Notes: generated by a model not told the origin, from the sequence alone. 64,000 nt of DNA from Streptomyces sp. Ru72 (GCF_002920635.1 NZ_PQSR01000002.1:124001-188000), one strand, 5' to 3'. Positions 1 through 9,232 are shown, counted from the first letter of the stretch. Made by a program: numbers and translations.

Positions 1-146
1 AGCATGGTCAGCGCGCCGTGCAGCATGGCGGGCACGAAGCGTGCCGTGCCCTGACCCATCGCCTTCATCTGGGTGAGGAAGCCGCCGAGGAGCGCGCCGA
101 TGCCGACGATGTGCAGGCCGACGAAGAGGTGGATGAGTACGTCCAT
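1..146 (-). CDS. Partial membrane protein, N-terminal 48 residues
   Basis: Only the first 48 residues are in the window, because the gene runs off the left edge. The start is the ATG at 144-146. The translation begins MDVLIHLFVGLHIVGIGALL and continues GGFLTQMKAMGQGTARFVPAML, a hydrophobic first helix followed by a short hydrophilic turn. This is how a small polytopic membrane protein begins. It is divergent from the NlpC/P60 gene. I cannot assign a family. The reading frame is open to the edge and its codon use is normal for the region. Confidence 0.6.
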   Translation of the reverse strand, partial: MDVLIHLFVGLHIVGIGALLGGFLTQMKAMGQGTARFVPAMLHGALTM

Positions 147-589
147 GGGGCCGGAGCCTAATCAGCTCGCCCGTGCCCGCTGACACCGCCCCGGCGGATG
201 GGACGCCGCTCGCTCATTCCTCCGGACCGGTCGGGACCGGCCGCATATATGCGCCCCATAGCACTCCGCAGCCGCCCGGTGCACCGGATCCCGCGCATTG
301 GTCATCGCAGAACGTGAAGACGGCGACCCGGCATCGGGATCACGGTCACATACGGTCATCGTCAGTCCGGTCGCGCCACTTCCGTACACCCGGTCACGGG
401 CGCATCACGGACGGGTTTAGCGTCCTGCCCCAGGTGTCCGGCTCCCCATCGCCGCCCGGGCCAGGGGCGGCCGTCGGGCACCACCGCCGAGAAGGTCCGG
501 CGGCGGCCTGTTCCCCCTGTGCGGACCGCCGCCGGACGCGTGGCACCGCCCGTGGCCCCGGCGGTCGTACGAAAGGACGTGACGTCCAG

Positions 590-1657
590 GTGGCAGCGCA
601 CCGCAAGCCCAGACAGCGTTCGCTCGGGGGCGGCACGGCCCGCACCGCCGCCACGATCGCCCTCGCGGGAGCGGCTACCGCGACCGGCTTCGACGGCACG
701 GGGCACGCCGAGCCGCCGCTCTCGCCGGCCCAGGTCAAGGCCAAGGTCGACAAGCTGTACCAGGAGGCCGAGACAGCCACCCAGAAGTACGACGGCGCCA
801 AGGAGCAGGCGCAGGAGGCGCAGAAACGGCTGAACGCACTGCGGGACGAGGCGGCCCGCCGCACGGACCGGCTCAACTCCGCCCGGGAGGCCCTGGGTTC
901 CTCGGCGGCGGCGCAGTACCGCGACGGGGGTCTCGACCCCGCGGTGCGGCTGCTGCTCTCCTCGGATCCCGGACAGTACCTCGACAACGCCGCGTTCGCC
1001 GAGCGGGTGGACGACCGCCAGGCGGCGGCCGTGACGCGCGTACGCGACCAGCTGCGGGAGATCGAACGGCTGCGCGGTGCGGCACGGATCGAACTGGCCT
1101 CACTGACGTCCCGGCAGGCGGAGCTACGCCGGCAGAAGCGGACGATCACCGAAAAACTGGGCGAAGCACGACAGTTGTTGTCCCAGCTCACGCAGGGGCA
1201 GCGGGCAGGAGCCCCGGCCGACGGGGGCGCGGGGCGGGCGTCGCGGTCCGCGGGGCGCGATCCGGTGGGCGCCGTGTCCGCCGCGACAGCGACGGCCGAG
1301 GCGCCGGACGCCCGGGCGGCGGCCGCGGTGGCGTACGCGTACGGCAAGCTCGGCAGCCCCTACGTCTGGGGCGCGACCGGCCCGGACGCCTTCGACTGCT
1401 CGGGCCTGGTGCAGGCCGCGTACCGCTCGGCGGGCATCTCGCTCCCCCGGACGACCTACTCCCAGATCGGCGCGGGCCGGCGCGTCCCGCGTTCGGAACT
1501 CCTCCCCGGTGACCTGGTGTTCTTCTACTCCGGGATCAGCCATGTGGGGATCTACGTCGGCCACGGCCAGATGATCCACGCCCCGAACCCGTCGGCACCG
1601 GTCCGCCTGGCGCCGGTCGACGAGATGCCGTTCGCGGGGGCCACGCGGGTGGTGTGA
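590..1657 (+). CDS. Secreted NlpC/P60-family peptidoglycan hydrolase
   Basis: Predicted exported cell-wall peptidase of 355 residues that would cut peptide stems in peptidoglycan. The GTG at 590 is chosen because a purine-rich GAAAGGA lies 12 bases upstream and the protein then opens with a basic, hydrophobic signal segment (about 1-38); the open frame extends further upstream but without such features. Residues about 45-200 are rich in Ala, Glu, Gln and Arg and should form a coiled coil, as in RipA-like proteins. The C-terminal domain (about 240-355) carries the catalytic Cys270 in the motif FDCSGLVQ and His318 in SHVGIYVG. The gene converges on the response-regulator gene, with only 16 bases between the two stop codons. 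Family assignment is firm; the exact bond cut is inference. Confidence 0.9.
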   Translation: MAAHRKPRQRSLGGGTARTAATIALAGAATATGFDGTGHAEPPLSPAQVKAKVDKLYQEAETATQKYDGAKEQAQEAQKRLNALRDEAARRTDRLNSAREALGSSAAAQYRDGGLDPAVRLLLSSDPGQYLDNAAFAERVDDRQAAAVTRVRDQLREIERLRGAARIELASLTSRQAELRRQKRTITEKLGEARQLLSQLTQGQRAGAPADGGAGRASRSAGRDPVGAVSAATATAEAPDARAAAAVAYAYGKLGSPYVWGATGPDAFDCSGLVQAAYRSAGISLPRTTYSQIGAGRRVPRSELLPGDLVFFYSGISHVGIYVGHGQMIHAPNPSAPVRLAPVDEMPFAGATRVV

Positions 1658-1673
1658 GACGGAGGGCCCTCGG

Positions 1674-2381
1674 TCACACCAGCCGGCGTGCCGTCGCCCA
1701 CCGTGTCAGCTCATGCCGGTTCGACAGCTGGAGCTTGCGCAGGACCGCCGAGACATGGGACTCGACCGTCTTCACCGAGATGAACAGCTGCTTGGCGATC
1801 TCCTTGTACGCGTAGCCGCGGGCGATGAGGCGCAGCACCTCGCGTTCGCGCTGGGTGAGGCGGTCCAGGTCCTCGTCGACGGGCGGTGCGTCGGTCGAGG
1901 CGAAGGCGTCCAGGACGAAGCCGGCCAGGCGCGGGGAGAAGACGGCGTCGCCCTCCTGGACGCGGAAGATGGAGTCGACGAGGTCCGAGCCGGTGATCGT
2001 CTTCGTCACATAGCCGCGGGCGCCACCGCGGATCACGCCGATCACGTCCTCGGCGGCGTCCGACACCGACAGCGCCAGGAACCGCACCGGCTGCTCGGGG
2101 TCGGCCGTCAGCGAGGCGCAGCGGCGCAGCACCTCCACCCCGCCGCCACCCGGCAGGTGGACGTCGAGAAGGACGACCTCGGGGCGGGTGGCGGTGATGA
2201 CGGCGACCGCCTGGTCGACATCCGCCGCCTCACCGACGACCTCGACGCCGGTCAGCTCGGTCCGACCGATCTCGGCCTGGACTCCCGTACGGAACATACG
2301 GTGGTCGTCGACGAGTACGACCCGCACCCGCCGGTCCGCGTTTCCGCCGGACACCGCGGCCTCCCCGTTCGCGTCGCTCAT
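1674..2381 (-). CDS. LuxR/NarL-type response regulator (LiaR-like)
   Basis: Cytoplasmic two-component response regulator of 235 residues. The receiver domain has the acidic pair in VVLVDDHRMF and the phospho-acceptor Asp73 in VVLLDVHLPG. The C-terminal helix-turn-helix of the GerE/LuxR type includes LTQREREVLRLIARGYAYKEIA and ISVKTVESHVSAVLRKL. The start codon overlaps the stop of the upstream histidine kinase gene by four bases (ATGA), so the two are translationally coupled and are surely cognate partners. With the divergent PspC/LiaF-like protein they resemble a LiaFSR envelope-stress circuit. The target genes cannot be read from the sequence. Confidence 0.92.
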   Translation of the reverse strand: MSDANGEAAVSGGNADRRVRVVLVDDHRMFRTGVQAEIGRTELTGVEVVGEAADVDQAVAVITATRPEVVLLDVHLPGGGGVEVLRRCASLTADPEQPVRFLALSVSDAAEDVIGVIRGGARGYVTKTITGSDLVDSIFRVQEGDAVFSPRLAGFVLDAFASTDAPPVDEDLDRLTQREREVLRLIARGYAYKEIAKQLFISVKTVESHVSAVLRKLQLSNRHELTRWATARRLV

Positions 2382-3670
2382 GACGTCGTCTCCGCCCTCT
2401 CCATCTCCAGCTCGACCTCCGTGCCGCCGTCCGGTACCGCGCGCAGCCGTGCCGTGCCGCCGTTGCGCTCCATACGGCCGATGATCGATTCTCTGACACC
2501 CATGCGGTCGGCGGGTATCGCGTCGAGGTCGAAGCCGGGGCCGCGGTCGCGGACGGACACGAACACCGTCTTGTCCTCGACCTCGGCGTAGACCTGGACG
2601 GCTCCGCCCTCGCCACCGTACTTGGCGGCGTTCACCATTGCTTCGCGTGCGGCCTGCATCTGCGCGCCGATCCGTTCGTCGAGCGGGCAGTCGCCGACGA
2701 TGACGACCTCTATGGGGACGCCGTGCTTGTCCTCCACCTCCGCCGCGTTGCGCCGGACCGCCTCCGCCAGGGTGTCCGGCTCCTCGCTCTCGTCCTTGCC
2801 GGTGCCCTCCGGTTTGTACAGCCAGGCGCGCAGGTCGCGCTCCTGGGCGCGGGCGAGGCGGCGCACCTCGCCCGCGTTCTCCGCGTTGCGCTGGATCAGG
2901 GTCAGGGTGTGCAGCACCGAGTCGTGGACGTGGGCGGCGACCTCTGCGCGCTCCTGGGCGCGGATGCGCATCAGGCGCTCCTCGGACAGGTCCTGGGTGA
3001 TCCGCACCAGGTACGGTCCGGCGAGCAGGGTGATGCCGACGAGAACCGCCAGCGCGGCCTGCAGGACCGAGCCGAGGTGGGCGGCGGAGCCCTGCAGGAC
3101 GAACATGCCGGAGACACCCGCGGTGACCAGCAGGACACCGGCGGCGGCACGCAGCAGGGTGAGCGTGCGGCGGCGGCTGCCGACCTCCATCCAGCGGGCC
3201 CGTCGCGCGTTGTCCGCCTGACGCCAGACCAGGGCGACGCCCGCGGCGACGAGCACGGCCGGTATGAGGTAGACCTTGGCGACGCCGTCGAGCTTCATGC
3301 TGCCCACGAAGGTCAGCGCGACGAGGACCATCAGGAGCAGGGCGACGATCTGCCCCCGGTCGGGCTTGCGGGCGACGAGTCGGCGGCGGCCGTGGGGTGA
3401 GGTCTCCGCGCCGACCGGGGACGGGGAGCGCCGGTCGTCGACGCCGCCGACCCCGAGCGGGACGAAGAACCAGAACGCCGCGTACAGCAGCGCGCCGAAG
3501 CCGTGTGCCAGGAACAGGCCGACGAAGACGAGGCGCACCCAGATCACGGGCAGCCCGAGGTGCCCGGCGAGCCCCCGCGCCACGCCCCCGAGCCAGCGTC
3601 CGTCGCTGCTGCGGTAGAGCTTGCGCGGCGGCCGCGGATCGGCGAGGGGCAGCGTTGCGGCGTCCGGCAT
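2378..3670 (-). CDS. PspC-domain sensor histidine kinase (LiaS-like)
   Basis: Membrane sensor kinase of 430 residues. The N-terminus (about 15-75) is a PspC domain: basic start, conserved GGVARGLAGHLG, then a long hydrophobic stretch. Three to four more membrane helices follow (about 107-125, 133-150, 170-195, 203-222). The HisKA_3 dimerisation segment carries the phospho-acceptor His249 in AAHVHDSVLHTL, and the ATPase domain has the N-box AMVNAAKYGG and DRGPGFDLD. The ATG at 3670 is chosen because it precedes the PspC segment; an in-frame GTG at 3685 is an alternative. It is upstream of, and overlaps, its response-regulator gene and is divergent from another PspC-domain gene. A cell-envelope stress input is inferred from the PspC domain. 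Confidence 0.9.
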   Translation of the reverse strand: MPDAATLPLADPRPPRKLYRSSDGRWLGGVARGLAGHLGLPVIWVRLVFVGLFLAHGFGALLYAAFWFFVPLGVGGVDDRRSPSPVGAETSPHGRRRLVARKPDRGQIVALLLMVLVALTFVGSMKLDGVAKVYLIPAVLVAAGVALVWRQADNARRARWMEVGSRRRTLTLLRAAAGVLLVTAGVSGMFVLQGSAAHLGSVLQAALAVLVGITLLAGPYLVRITQDLSEERLMRIRAQERAEVAAHVHDSVLHTLTLIQRNAENAGEVRRLARAQERDLRAWLYKPEGTGKDESEEPDTLAEAVRRNAAEVEDKHGVPIEVVIVGDCPLDERIGAQMQAAREAMVNAAKYGGEGGAVQVYAEVEDKTVFVSVRDRGPGFDLDAIPADRMGVRESIIGRMERNGGTARLRAVPDGGTEVELEMERAETTS

Positions 3671-3848
3671 GCCAACGATGGTCACACGACCGGACCGGCC
3701 GGGCATCAGGGTCGGCCCCTTAGACACCCCTGATCTTCGAATCCGGGTGATCGAACACTTCCCCCGGCGGCCTGTCGGGGCAGATTTCAGGGTTGCGCCA
3801 GGGTCGTCCCGACTGCCGCCCGGCGCCCGCGGCGGCGACCATGGACGC

Positions 3849-5495
3849 ATGACAGATCAGCAGCACGCGGCAGCGGGGCACGGCCCCGGTGCGGGGCACG
3901 CCTCCACCGCGGGGCGCGGCCCCGGCGGGGAGCGGGGTGGCCGGCCGCCGGGGGACGGCGCGCCGGACGCCGCCCCGCAGCACGCCGGGCCCGTGTCCGG
4001 CCCTGCCGCGGGCGCTGCGGATGAGGAGCCGCGTGCGCAGGCGGGCGCGGGCGTGCGGGAGGATGCGGCCGTGCGCGAGAACGGAGGCGAGGACGCCGGC
4101 ATGGGCCAGGACGCGGCCGGGCACCGGGAGCCGGGCGCCCGCACGGGTGGGGCGACGCGCGAGCGGGCGGGCTCCGGGAAGGACGCGCCCGGACGCGGCG
4201 GAACCGCCGCGCCCGACCACGCCGCGGTGGCCGAGGAGCCCGGCCGGTTCCGGCGTGACCGGCGGCACAAGATGCTGGCCGGGGTCTGTTCGGGCCTGGC
4301 CCGGCAGTGCGACATGGACCCGGTGATCTTCCGGATCGTGCTGGCGGTGCTCTCGGCGGCGGGCGGACTCGGCCTCATCTTCTACGGCTTCGTCTGGCTC
4401 CTCGTGCCCTACGAGGACGAGGAGGAGAACGAGATCCGCAAGCTGCTGACGGGCCGCGTCGACGGTCAGGCCCTGGCCGCGGTGCTCTTCGCCCTGGTGG
4501 GCTGCGGGATCTTCCTCTCGATGCTCAGGAACGGCAGCGTGCTGACCTTCGCCGCCGTCCTGTCCCTGCTTCTCGCCGGCGCGGGGTACTGGTCTCGACA
4601 GCGCGGCGCTCCCGACCCCGACCCCATTGCCGCGCAGGCCGTGGCCGACGCCCCGCCGGAGGCCACGGCACCGCCCGTCCCCGCCTCCTACCCCTCCTGG
4701 TGGCGTGACCCCATCGTCAAGGACGGCACCCACGTGGGCGGCACGGGCTATCTGTGGGGCCCGAGCGACACCGCCGGCCGTGACGTCGCGGCGGCGGTCG
4801 CCATCGCCCGCGGCTCCTCGTACGCCGAGCGCATACGCCCCGAGCCGCGGCCCAGAGCGCCGGAACCGCGCTGGACAGGCGGCTGGGTGTTTCTCCTCGC
4901 CCTGCTCGCGGGTGGCCTCGGCACTCTTCTGACCTGGGACCACCGGGCGCTCGGCACAAGTCTGCAGACGGGCCTGGCGTGCGCGCTGGTGGTCTTCGGC
5001 CTGGGCATCGCGGTCAGCTCGTTCCTGGGCCGCACGGGCGCCGGCTCGGTCTTCCTCGCGGTGCTCACGGCGGCCCTGCTCGCCGCCTCGGCGGCCCTGC
5101 CGAAGGACATCGGCACCCAGTGGAGGCACACCACCTGGGCGCCGGCCTCGGTGGCCGCCGTGCAGGAGAAGTACGGCCTGGGCACCGGCGTCGGCACGCT
5201 GGACCTCAGCCGTCTCGGACTCGCCGGGAACCAGACCGTGACGACCCGGGCCCAGGTGGGCGTGGGCCTGCTGAAGGTGGTGGTCCCTCGGGAGGCTGCG
5301 GTGGAGCTGAACATCGAAACGGGTGTCGGCGACATCCGCTTGCCGGGCGAGACCGACAAGGACGTGGATGTGAAGCCGGGCAAGCACCGGCAGGTGACCC
5401 TCACCCCCGCCGCGGGGACGAAGAAGACGGCCACGCTCCGCCTCGACCTCGAGGTCGGCGTGGGCCGCGTGGAGGTGGACCGTGCTGCGTCATGA
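3849..5495 (+). CDS. PspC-domain membrane protein with LiaF-like C-terminus
   Basis: Membrane protein of 548 residues. The first ~130 residues are a low-complexity Gly/Ala/Arg/Asp-rich cytoplasmic region. A PspC domain follows at about 134-190 (RRDRRHKMLAGVCSGLARQC), then several hydrophobic helices (about 215-255, 345-420). The last ~110 residues contain VGVGLLKVVVPREAAVEL and GVGDIRLPG, beta-strand repeats like the C-terminal domain of LiaF/VraT proteins. The ATG at 3849 is chosen over upstream in-frame starts, which fall inside the divergent kinase gene. Because a PspC-bearing kinase and LuxR-type regulator are transcribed away from it, I infer it is the accessory or inhibitory component of a LiaFSR-like system. 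Confidence 0.85.
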   Translation: MTDQQHAAAGHGPGAGHASTAGRGPGGERGGRPPGDGAPDAAPQHAGPVSGPAAGAADEEPRAQAGAGVREDAAVRENGGEDAGMGQDAAGHREPGARTGGATRERAGSGKDAPGRGGTAAPDHAAVAEEPGRFRRDRRHKMLAGVCSGLARQCDMDPVIFRIVLAVLSAAGGLGLIFYGFVWLLVPYEDEEENEIRKLLTGRVDGQALAAVLFALVGCGIFLSMLRNGSVLTFAAVLSLLLAGAGYWSRQRGAPDPDPIAAQAVADAPPEATAPPVPASYPSWWRDPIVKDGTHVGGTGYLWGPSDTAGRDVAAAVAIARGSSYAERIRPEPRPRAPEPRWTGGWVFLLALLAGGLGTLLTWDHRALGTSLQTGLACALVVFGLGIAVSSFLGRTGAGSVFLAVLTAALLAASAALPKDIGTQWRHTTWAPASVAAVQEKYGLGTGVGTLDLSRLGLAGNQTVTTRAQVGVGLLKVVVPREAAVELNIETGVGDIRLPGETDKDVDVKPGKHRQVTLTPAAGTKKTATLRLDLEVGVGRVEVDRAAS

Positions 5496-5745
5496 GTTCC
5501 AGCCGGGCCGGCTCGTGGCCGGGGTCTTCCTGGCCGGTGGGGGCGTCGCTTACGTGGGTGATGCCGGCGGGGCGTGGGAGACACCGTGGTTCGCGATCAT
5601 CCCGATCGTGATCGGCGGCCTCTGCCTCGCTGCCGTGACCGGCCTGCTGGCCCGCGCGATACGCAGGCACCGGGCGCGCCGCGCCGGCCGGCCGGCCGAA
5701 CCGGAGGGGGCGAGGGCGGCCGCGGTGCCGCCGGCTCAGCGGTAG
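5482..5745 (+). CDS. Small two-helix membrane protein
   Basis: An 87-residue protein starting at GTG 5482, inside the last codons of the PspC gene (14-base overlap, different frame), so it is probably translationally coupled to it. It has two hydrophobic segments, LVAGVFLAGGGVAYVG (about 10-25) and FAIIPIVIGGLCLAAVTGLLARAI (about 37-60), and a very basic tail. No family is recognised. Its position suggests a small partner of the PspC/LiaF-like protein. Its stop codon overlaps, by ten bases, the end of the convergent DoxX gene. Confidence 0.7.
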   Translation: MLRHEFQPGRLVAGVFLAGGGVAYVGDAGGAWETPWFAIIPIVIGGLCLAAVTGLLARAIRRHRARRAGRPAEPEGARAAAVPPAQR

Positions 5746-6266
5746 CCGCCCGTGCGTTGCCGTCGTCGGGCGCGCAGGGCGGCGTCGAGGGACAGGACCG
5801 GGGTGCCGGCGAGGACCAGGGGGATCCAGGCCATCAGATAGGCGAGGTCGTTGCCGTAGTAGTAGGGGGTCGAGGCCCAGCTGACGGTCAGCCACAGGCT
5901 CAGCGAGATCAGCGCGCCACCGAGCGCGGCGAGGCGGCCCAACAGGCCGAGGAGCGTGCCGATTCCGACGGCGAGTTCGCCGAAGGCGATGGCGTAGCCG
6001 AAACCGACGGGGTGCTTCAACGCCAGGTCGACCAGGGCCGGGATCGCCGACGAGCCGCGCACGGAGTGCATCAGCTCGCCGATGGACCCGGGGCCGGAGG
6101 CGTGCATGAAGGCGCTGTTGGTGAGCTTGTCCAGGCCCGCGTAGATGAAGGTGATGCCGAGGAAGACGCGCAGAGGGAGCAGTGCGTACCGCACGGCGGT
6201 GTCCCGCCAGGTGCTGCCCTCGTCGACGTAGGAGGTGTGGGAGTCCGTGCGAATGCCATGAACCAT
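5736..6266 (-). CDS. DoxX-family membrane protein
   Basis: Integral membrane protein of 176 residues of the DoxX/DoxD superfamily. The pattern RVFLGITFIYAGLDKLTNSAFM is the usual first DoxX helix with its charged end, and three further helices follow (FGYAIAFGELAVGIGTLLGLLG; LGGALISLSLWLTVSW; LAYLMAWIPLVLAG). The start at 6266 is chosen because GAGAGG lies about ten bases upstream; the frame is open to 6311 without a better site. DoxX proteins are often linked to redox and thiol stress, but no substrate can be read here. The 3' ends of this gene and of the preceding plus-strand gene overlap by ten bases. Confidence 0.85.
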   Translation of the reverse strand: MVHGIRTDSHTSYVDEGSTWRDTAVRYALLPLRVFLGITFIYAGLDKLTNSAFMHASGPGSIGELMHSVRGSSAIPALVDLALKHPVGFGYAIAFGELAVGIGTLLGLLGRLAALGGALISLSLWLTVSWASTPYYYGNDLAYLMAWIPLVLAGTPVLSLDAALRARRRQRTGGYR

Positions 6267-6523
6267 CGTGCCGCCGCCTCTCGCCCGCCGTGCCCAGCCC
6301 TTACCCCTCAACAGACCATACGTACGAAAGGAGCCAACCGCTCAACCGCTGCGCACACAAACTTTCCCGGCTCCTTGGTCCGGGAGTTCCGCATCGGCCC
6401 CGGACCGACGGGAGGAGGCCCCCGCTCGGCAGGGCGGACCAGAGGCACCCCGGCTGGGCCGAACGGGGCACCGCCCCCGGCGGTCACGAGAGTCCGGAGC
6501 CCGCTCGCCCAGCCCGTGCCTGG

Positions 6524-7849
6524 TCACTCCGTCACGTCGATGGCCACCCGGTTGGTCTCCACCCCGGCAGCCGTCACCACCTGCACCTCGATCCTGCCCG
6601 GTTCCACATCAGCCGGCACCGGCACCGTCAGCAGGGTGTCCGTCGGGTTGCTGAAGCCGCCGGTGACCGGGACCAGCGGGACATGGACGTGCACGGCGCC
6701 GATGCGGACCACCATCCGGGACAGCCGGTCCGCGTTCTGGGCGCCGGGCGGTACGAAACCGGCGCCGCGGATCTCGATGTCGTCGCCCGTGCGGATCGGC
6801 GCGTCCAGGTCCCCCGCCTCCCGCGCCCGGACCACCGAGAGGATCACCGGACGTCCGCCTTCCGCGTATTTCCCGGCGAGGTAGGTGGCCGCCGAGACCA
6901 GGACCAGCAGGGCCAGCCCCCACGGCAGATCGGGCAGTTGGTCGGGCCGGCGGGCCAGCCGTACCACCGCGAAGACCAGGGCGACCGAGCTGACGATCAC
7001 ATACTGCGTGTCCGGGAAGCTGCCCCGCCCCGCGTCGTCCGTGAGCAGGTCCGCCGCGCGCGGCCGGTCGGCGCGCACCTTCTGCAGCCGCTGGCCGAGC
7101 ACCCGCAGCCCCACCACCCGCCGCACCAGCACCGAGATCCCGCACACCACGGCGACCACGGTCACCACACCCCCGCCGCGCGCGAGGCCGAGCCCGGCGA
7201 TCAGCTCCTCGCGCCGGCCCTCGGCCGAGGCCGCCGTCAGCTCGACGACCAGCACCAGCACCGCGTACAGGACGAACAACACCCAGCCCGCGGCCACCGC
7301 CCGGGAGGTCGACAGCCGGTTGTCCTCGCCGATGACGGGCGCGAACACCCCGCCGCGCGCCCGGTGCAGATAGCCTGCGGCGGTCAGCACCGCACCCACC
7401 AGCACCGCCGCCACGAGCCCGGCCGTACGCGCCACGGTCCACCCCGCGCCGATCGCGGTGAGCGCCTGTGCCGGCAGCAGGACGCCGACGGCACCCCACA
7501 CCGCGACCGCCGTGCGCCTCCACAACCGGCCCAGCCATGCCTCGGCGTCCGCGCGACCTCGCTCGGCGACGACCGCGGCGGACTGGGTCAGCTCGTCGGA
7601 CACCCACTGGCGGGACGCGGACGCGGAGTGGGCGACCGCCGCGGGCAGTCCCCGCCCGGACGCGAACTCCTCCCGCTTCGCCAGGAACTCGGCGACCGCG
7701 CGCCGGTGCCCCTCGCGTGCGCCGTGCGGGCAGTCTCCGCAGGTGCAGCCACCCTCATGCGCACCCGGACCGTTCCCGAGCCGTTCGCCCTGCCTCGCCT
7801 CCTGCACCGCCACGACCGCTGCCGCCTTCCCCGCGCCCGAACACCACAC
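6524..7849 (-). CDS. Large membrane protein with Cys-rich N-terminus and C-terminal IPT-like domain
   Basis: A 441-residue protein of unknown function. The N-terminus has a compact cysteine motif (GGCTCGDCPHG, about 33-43) that could bind metal. A soluble helical segment follows, then about eight to ten hydrophobic helices between residues 110 and 345. After the last helix the chain ends in a beta-rich segment (PIRTGDDIEIRGAGFVPPGA to the end) resembling an IPT/TIG or immunoglobulin-like fold. The true start may be one of the GTG codons just inside (VVAVQEARQG). It is a single-gene unit on the minus strand, between the divergent DoxX promoter side and the aldolase gene. I do not recognise the family. 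Confidence 0.7.
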   Translation of the reverse strand: MWCSGAGKAAAVVAVQEARQGERLGNGPGAHEGGCTCGDCPHGAREGHRRAVAEFLAKREEFASGRGLPAAVAHSASASRQWVSDELTQSAAVVAERGRADAEAWLGRLWRRTAVAVWGAVGVLLPAQALTAIGAGWTVARTAGLVAAVLVGAVLTAAGYLHRARGGVFAPVIGEDNRLSTSRAVAAGWVLFVLYAVLVLVVELTAASAEGRREELIAGLGLARGGGVVTVVAVVCGISVLVRRVVGLRVLGQRLQKVRADRPRAADLLTDDAGRGSFPDTQYVIVSSVALVFAVVRLARRPDQLPDLPWGLALLVLVSAATYLAGKYAEGGRPVILSVVRAREAGDLDAPIRTGDDIEIRGAGFVPPGAQNADRLSRMVVRIGAVHVHVPLVPVTGGFSNPTDTLLTVPVPADVEPGRIEVQVVTAAGVETNRVAIDVTE

Positions 7850-8127
7850 CGCGCCCGGCCGCCGATCGGGCCGGACGTACGCTCACCGGAGCCACCCGGC
7901 CCCGCCGTACAACTGCCGTGTGACGACAGCGAATTGTGCCGTACGGAACAGCCCCCGCGTCCGTCAGGTCCGGTCAGGGCGGGTGAAAGCGCGAACCCCC
8001 GGTTGACCGACCGGCCACCGTCGGCGGCCACCTGGCGCGCTAGGGCGTGCTCAGGGCGCGGAGTTCGCGACCACGAGGGCGGTCGTGCTGCCCGGCTTCT
8101 GAGCGTTGCGGCGTCGGCGGGTCCGGG

Positions 8128-8922
8128 TCAGCCGAGCAGGTCCGGTTCGCTGCGGGTGATGTCCTGCCACAGCGGCTGGTAGTTGATCCAGGCCACCAGG
8201 TCACCGCCGAGCTGCTCCCGGGTGGCCACCGCCTGCCGGTGGTCGATGAGGACGGGGCGTCCCGCGGCCTTGGCGGTGAGCTGCACCTGGCAGGAGCGTT
8301 CCATCGACAGGAACCACCAGGCCGCCGCGTCCACCGAGTCGCCCACGGTCAGCAGCCCGTGGTTGCGCAGGACGAGTGCCTTGCGGCTGCCGAGCGCGGT
8401 CGCGATCCGGCGGCCCTCCTCGGCGTCGACGGTGACGCCGGTGTAGGCGTCGTAAACGGCATGATCTTCGTAGAAGGCGCAGGACTCCTGAGTGATGGGG
8501 TCCAGCAGATCGCCGAGTGCGGCGAGGGCTCGCCCGTGCGCCGAGTGGCAGTGGGCGACGGCGACGACATCGGGACGGGCGGCGTGGACCTGGGCGTGCA
8601 CGGTGAAGGCGGCCTGGTTCACGTGGTAGCGGCCGTCGATCACCTGCCCGTCCTGGTTGGCGAGCACCAGGTCGCTCACGGTGACGTGCCGGAACGACAT
8701 TCCGAAGGGGTTGACCCAGAAGCAGTCCGTGAACTCCGGGTCGCGTGCGGTGATGTGTCCGGACACCCCGTCCTCGAAACCGAGCCGCCCGAAGATCCGC
8801 AGGGCGCCCGCCAGCCGTTCCTTGCGGTGCCGTCGCTCGTCCTCGACCGAGTCGTGCATCGGCGGCATGGCGAACCGCAGCTGGTCGGTGGGCAGGGGCG
8901 GGGGCGGAGTGGGGCCGTGCAT
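8128..8922 (-). CDS. Class II aldolase/adducin-family protein
   Basis: Cytoplasmic protein of 264 residues with the class II aldolase/adducin fold found in fuculose-phosphate aldolases and related sugar-phosphate lyases. Visible signatures are FEDGVSGHITARDP, FWVNPFGMSF, the metal-binding His124-x-His126 in AVAHCHSAHG, and RNHGLLTVG with a further histidine. Start ATG 8922 is preceded by GGAGG at good spacing. The substrate cannot be told; many actinobacterial members are annotated only as aldolase/adducin-like. Upstream, on the divergent side, lies the 22-bp repeat block. Confidence 0.88.
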   Translation of the reverse strand: MHGPTPPPPLPTDQLRFAMPPMHDSVEDERRHRKERLAGALRIFGRLGFEDGVSGHITARDPEFTDCFWVNPFGMSFRHVTVSDLVLANQDGQVIDGRYHVNQAAFTVHAQVHAARPDVVAVAHCHSAHGRALAALGDLLDPITQESCAFYEDHAVYDAYTGVTVDAEEGRRIATALGSRKALVLRNHGLLTVGDSVDAAAWWFLSMERSCQVQLTAKAAGRPVLIDHRQAVATREQLGGDLVAWINYQPLWQDITRSEPDLLG

Positions 8923-9038
8923 GGGTCCTCCGGCACTTGACGTCGTCGACGGGCCGGAAGGTACCGCCGGCCAGGTGAGGATGACAGGGCTGGTTGGTAA
9001 AGATGCGGCGCAGGTGGTGCCGTGACGCGGCTTGAACG

Positions 9039-9232
9039 CGAGCCGGGTGCGTCCGCCTCGAGCCGTGCGGATCCGATGCCCGAGCCGGGTGCGTCCGTCC
9101 CCCGAGCCGTGCGGCTCCCATGCCCGAGCCGGGTGGGTCCGGTCTGGAACCCCGCCGATCCGACACCCGAGCCCGGCAGATCCGACACCCGGGCCCGCCG
9201 ATCCGAGACCCGAGCCCGGCGGATCCGATACC
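9039..9232. repeat. 22-bp degenerate tandem repeat, nine units
   Basis: A run of nine head-to-tail units, each 20-22 bp, 194 bp in all. Typical units are CGAGCCCGGCGGATCCGATA with a CC end, and CGAGCCGTGCGGATCCGATG. Earlier units are of the CGAGCCGGGTGCGTCCG type and later ones of the GGATCCGACACC type. The unit is not a multiple of three, so it is not a protein repeat. It fills almost all of the divergent interval between the aldolase gene and the pyridoxamine-oxidase-like gene. Confidence 0.85.
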
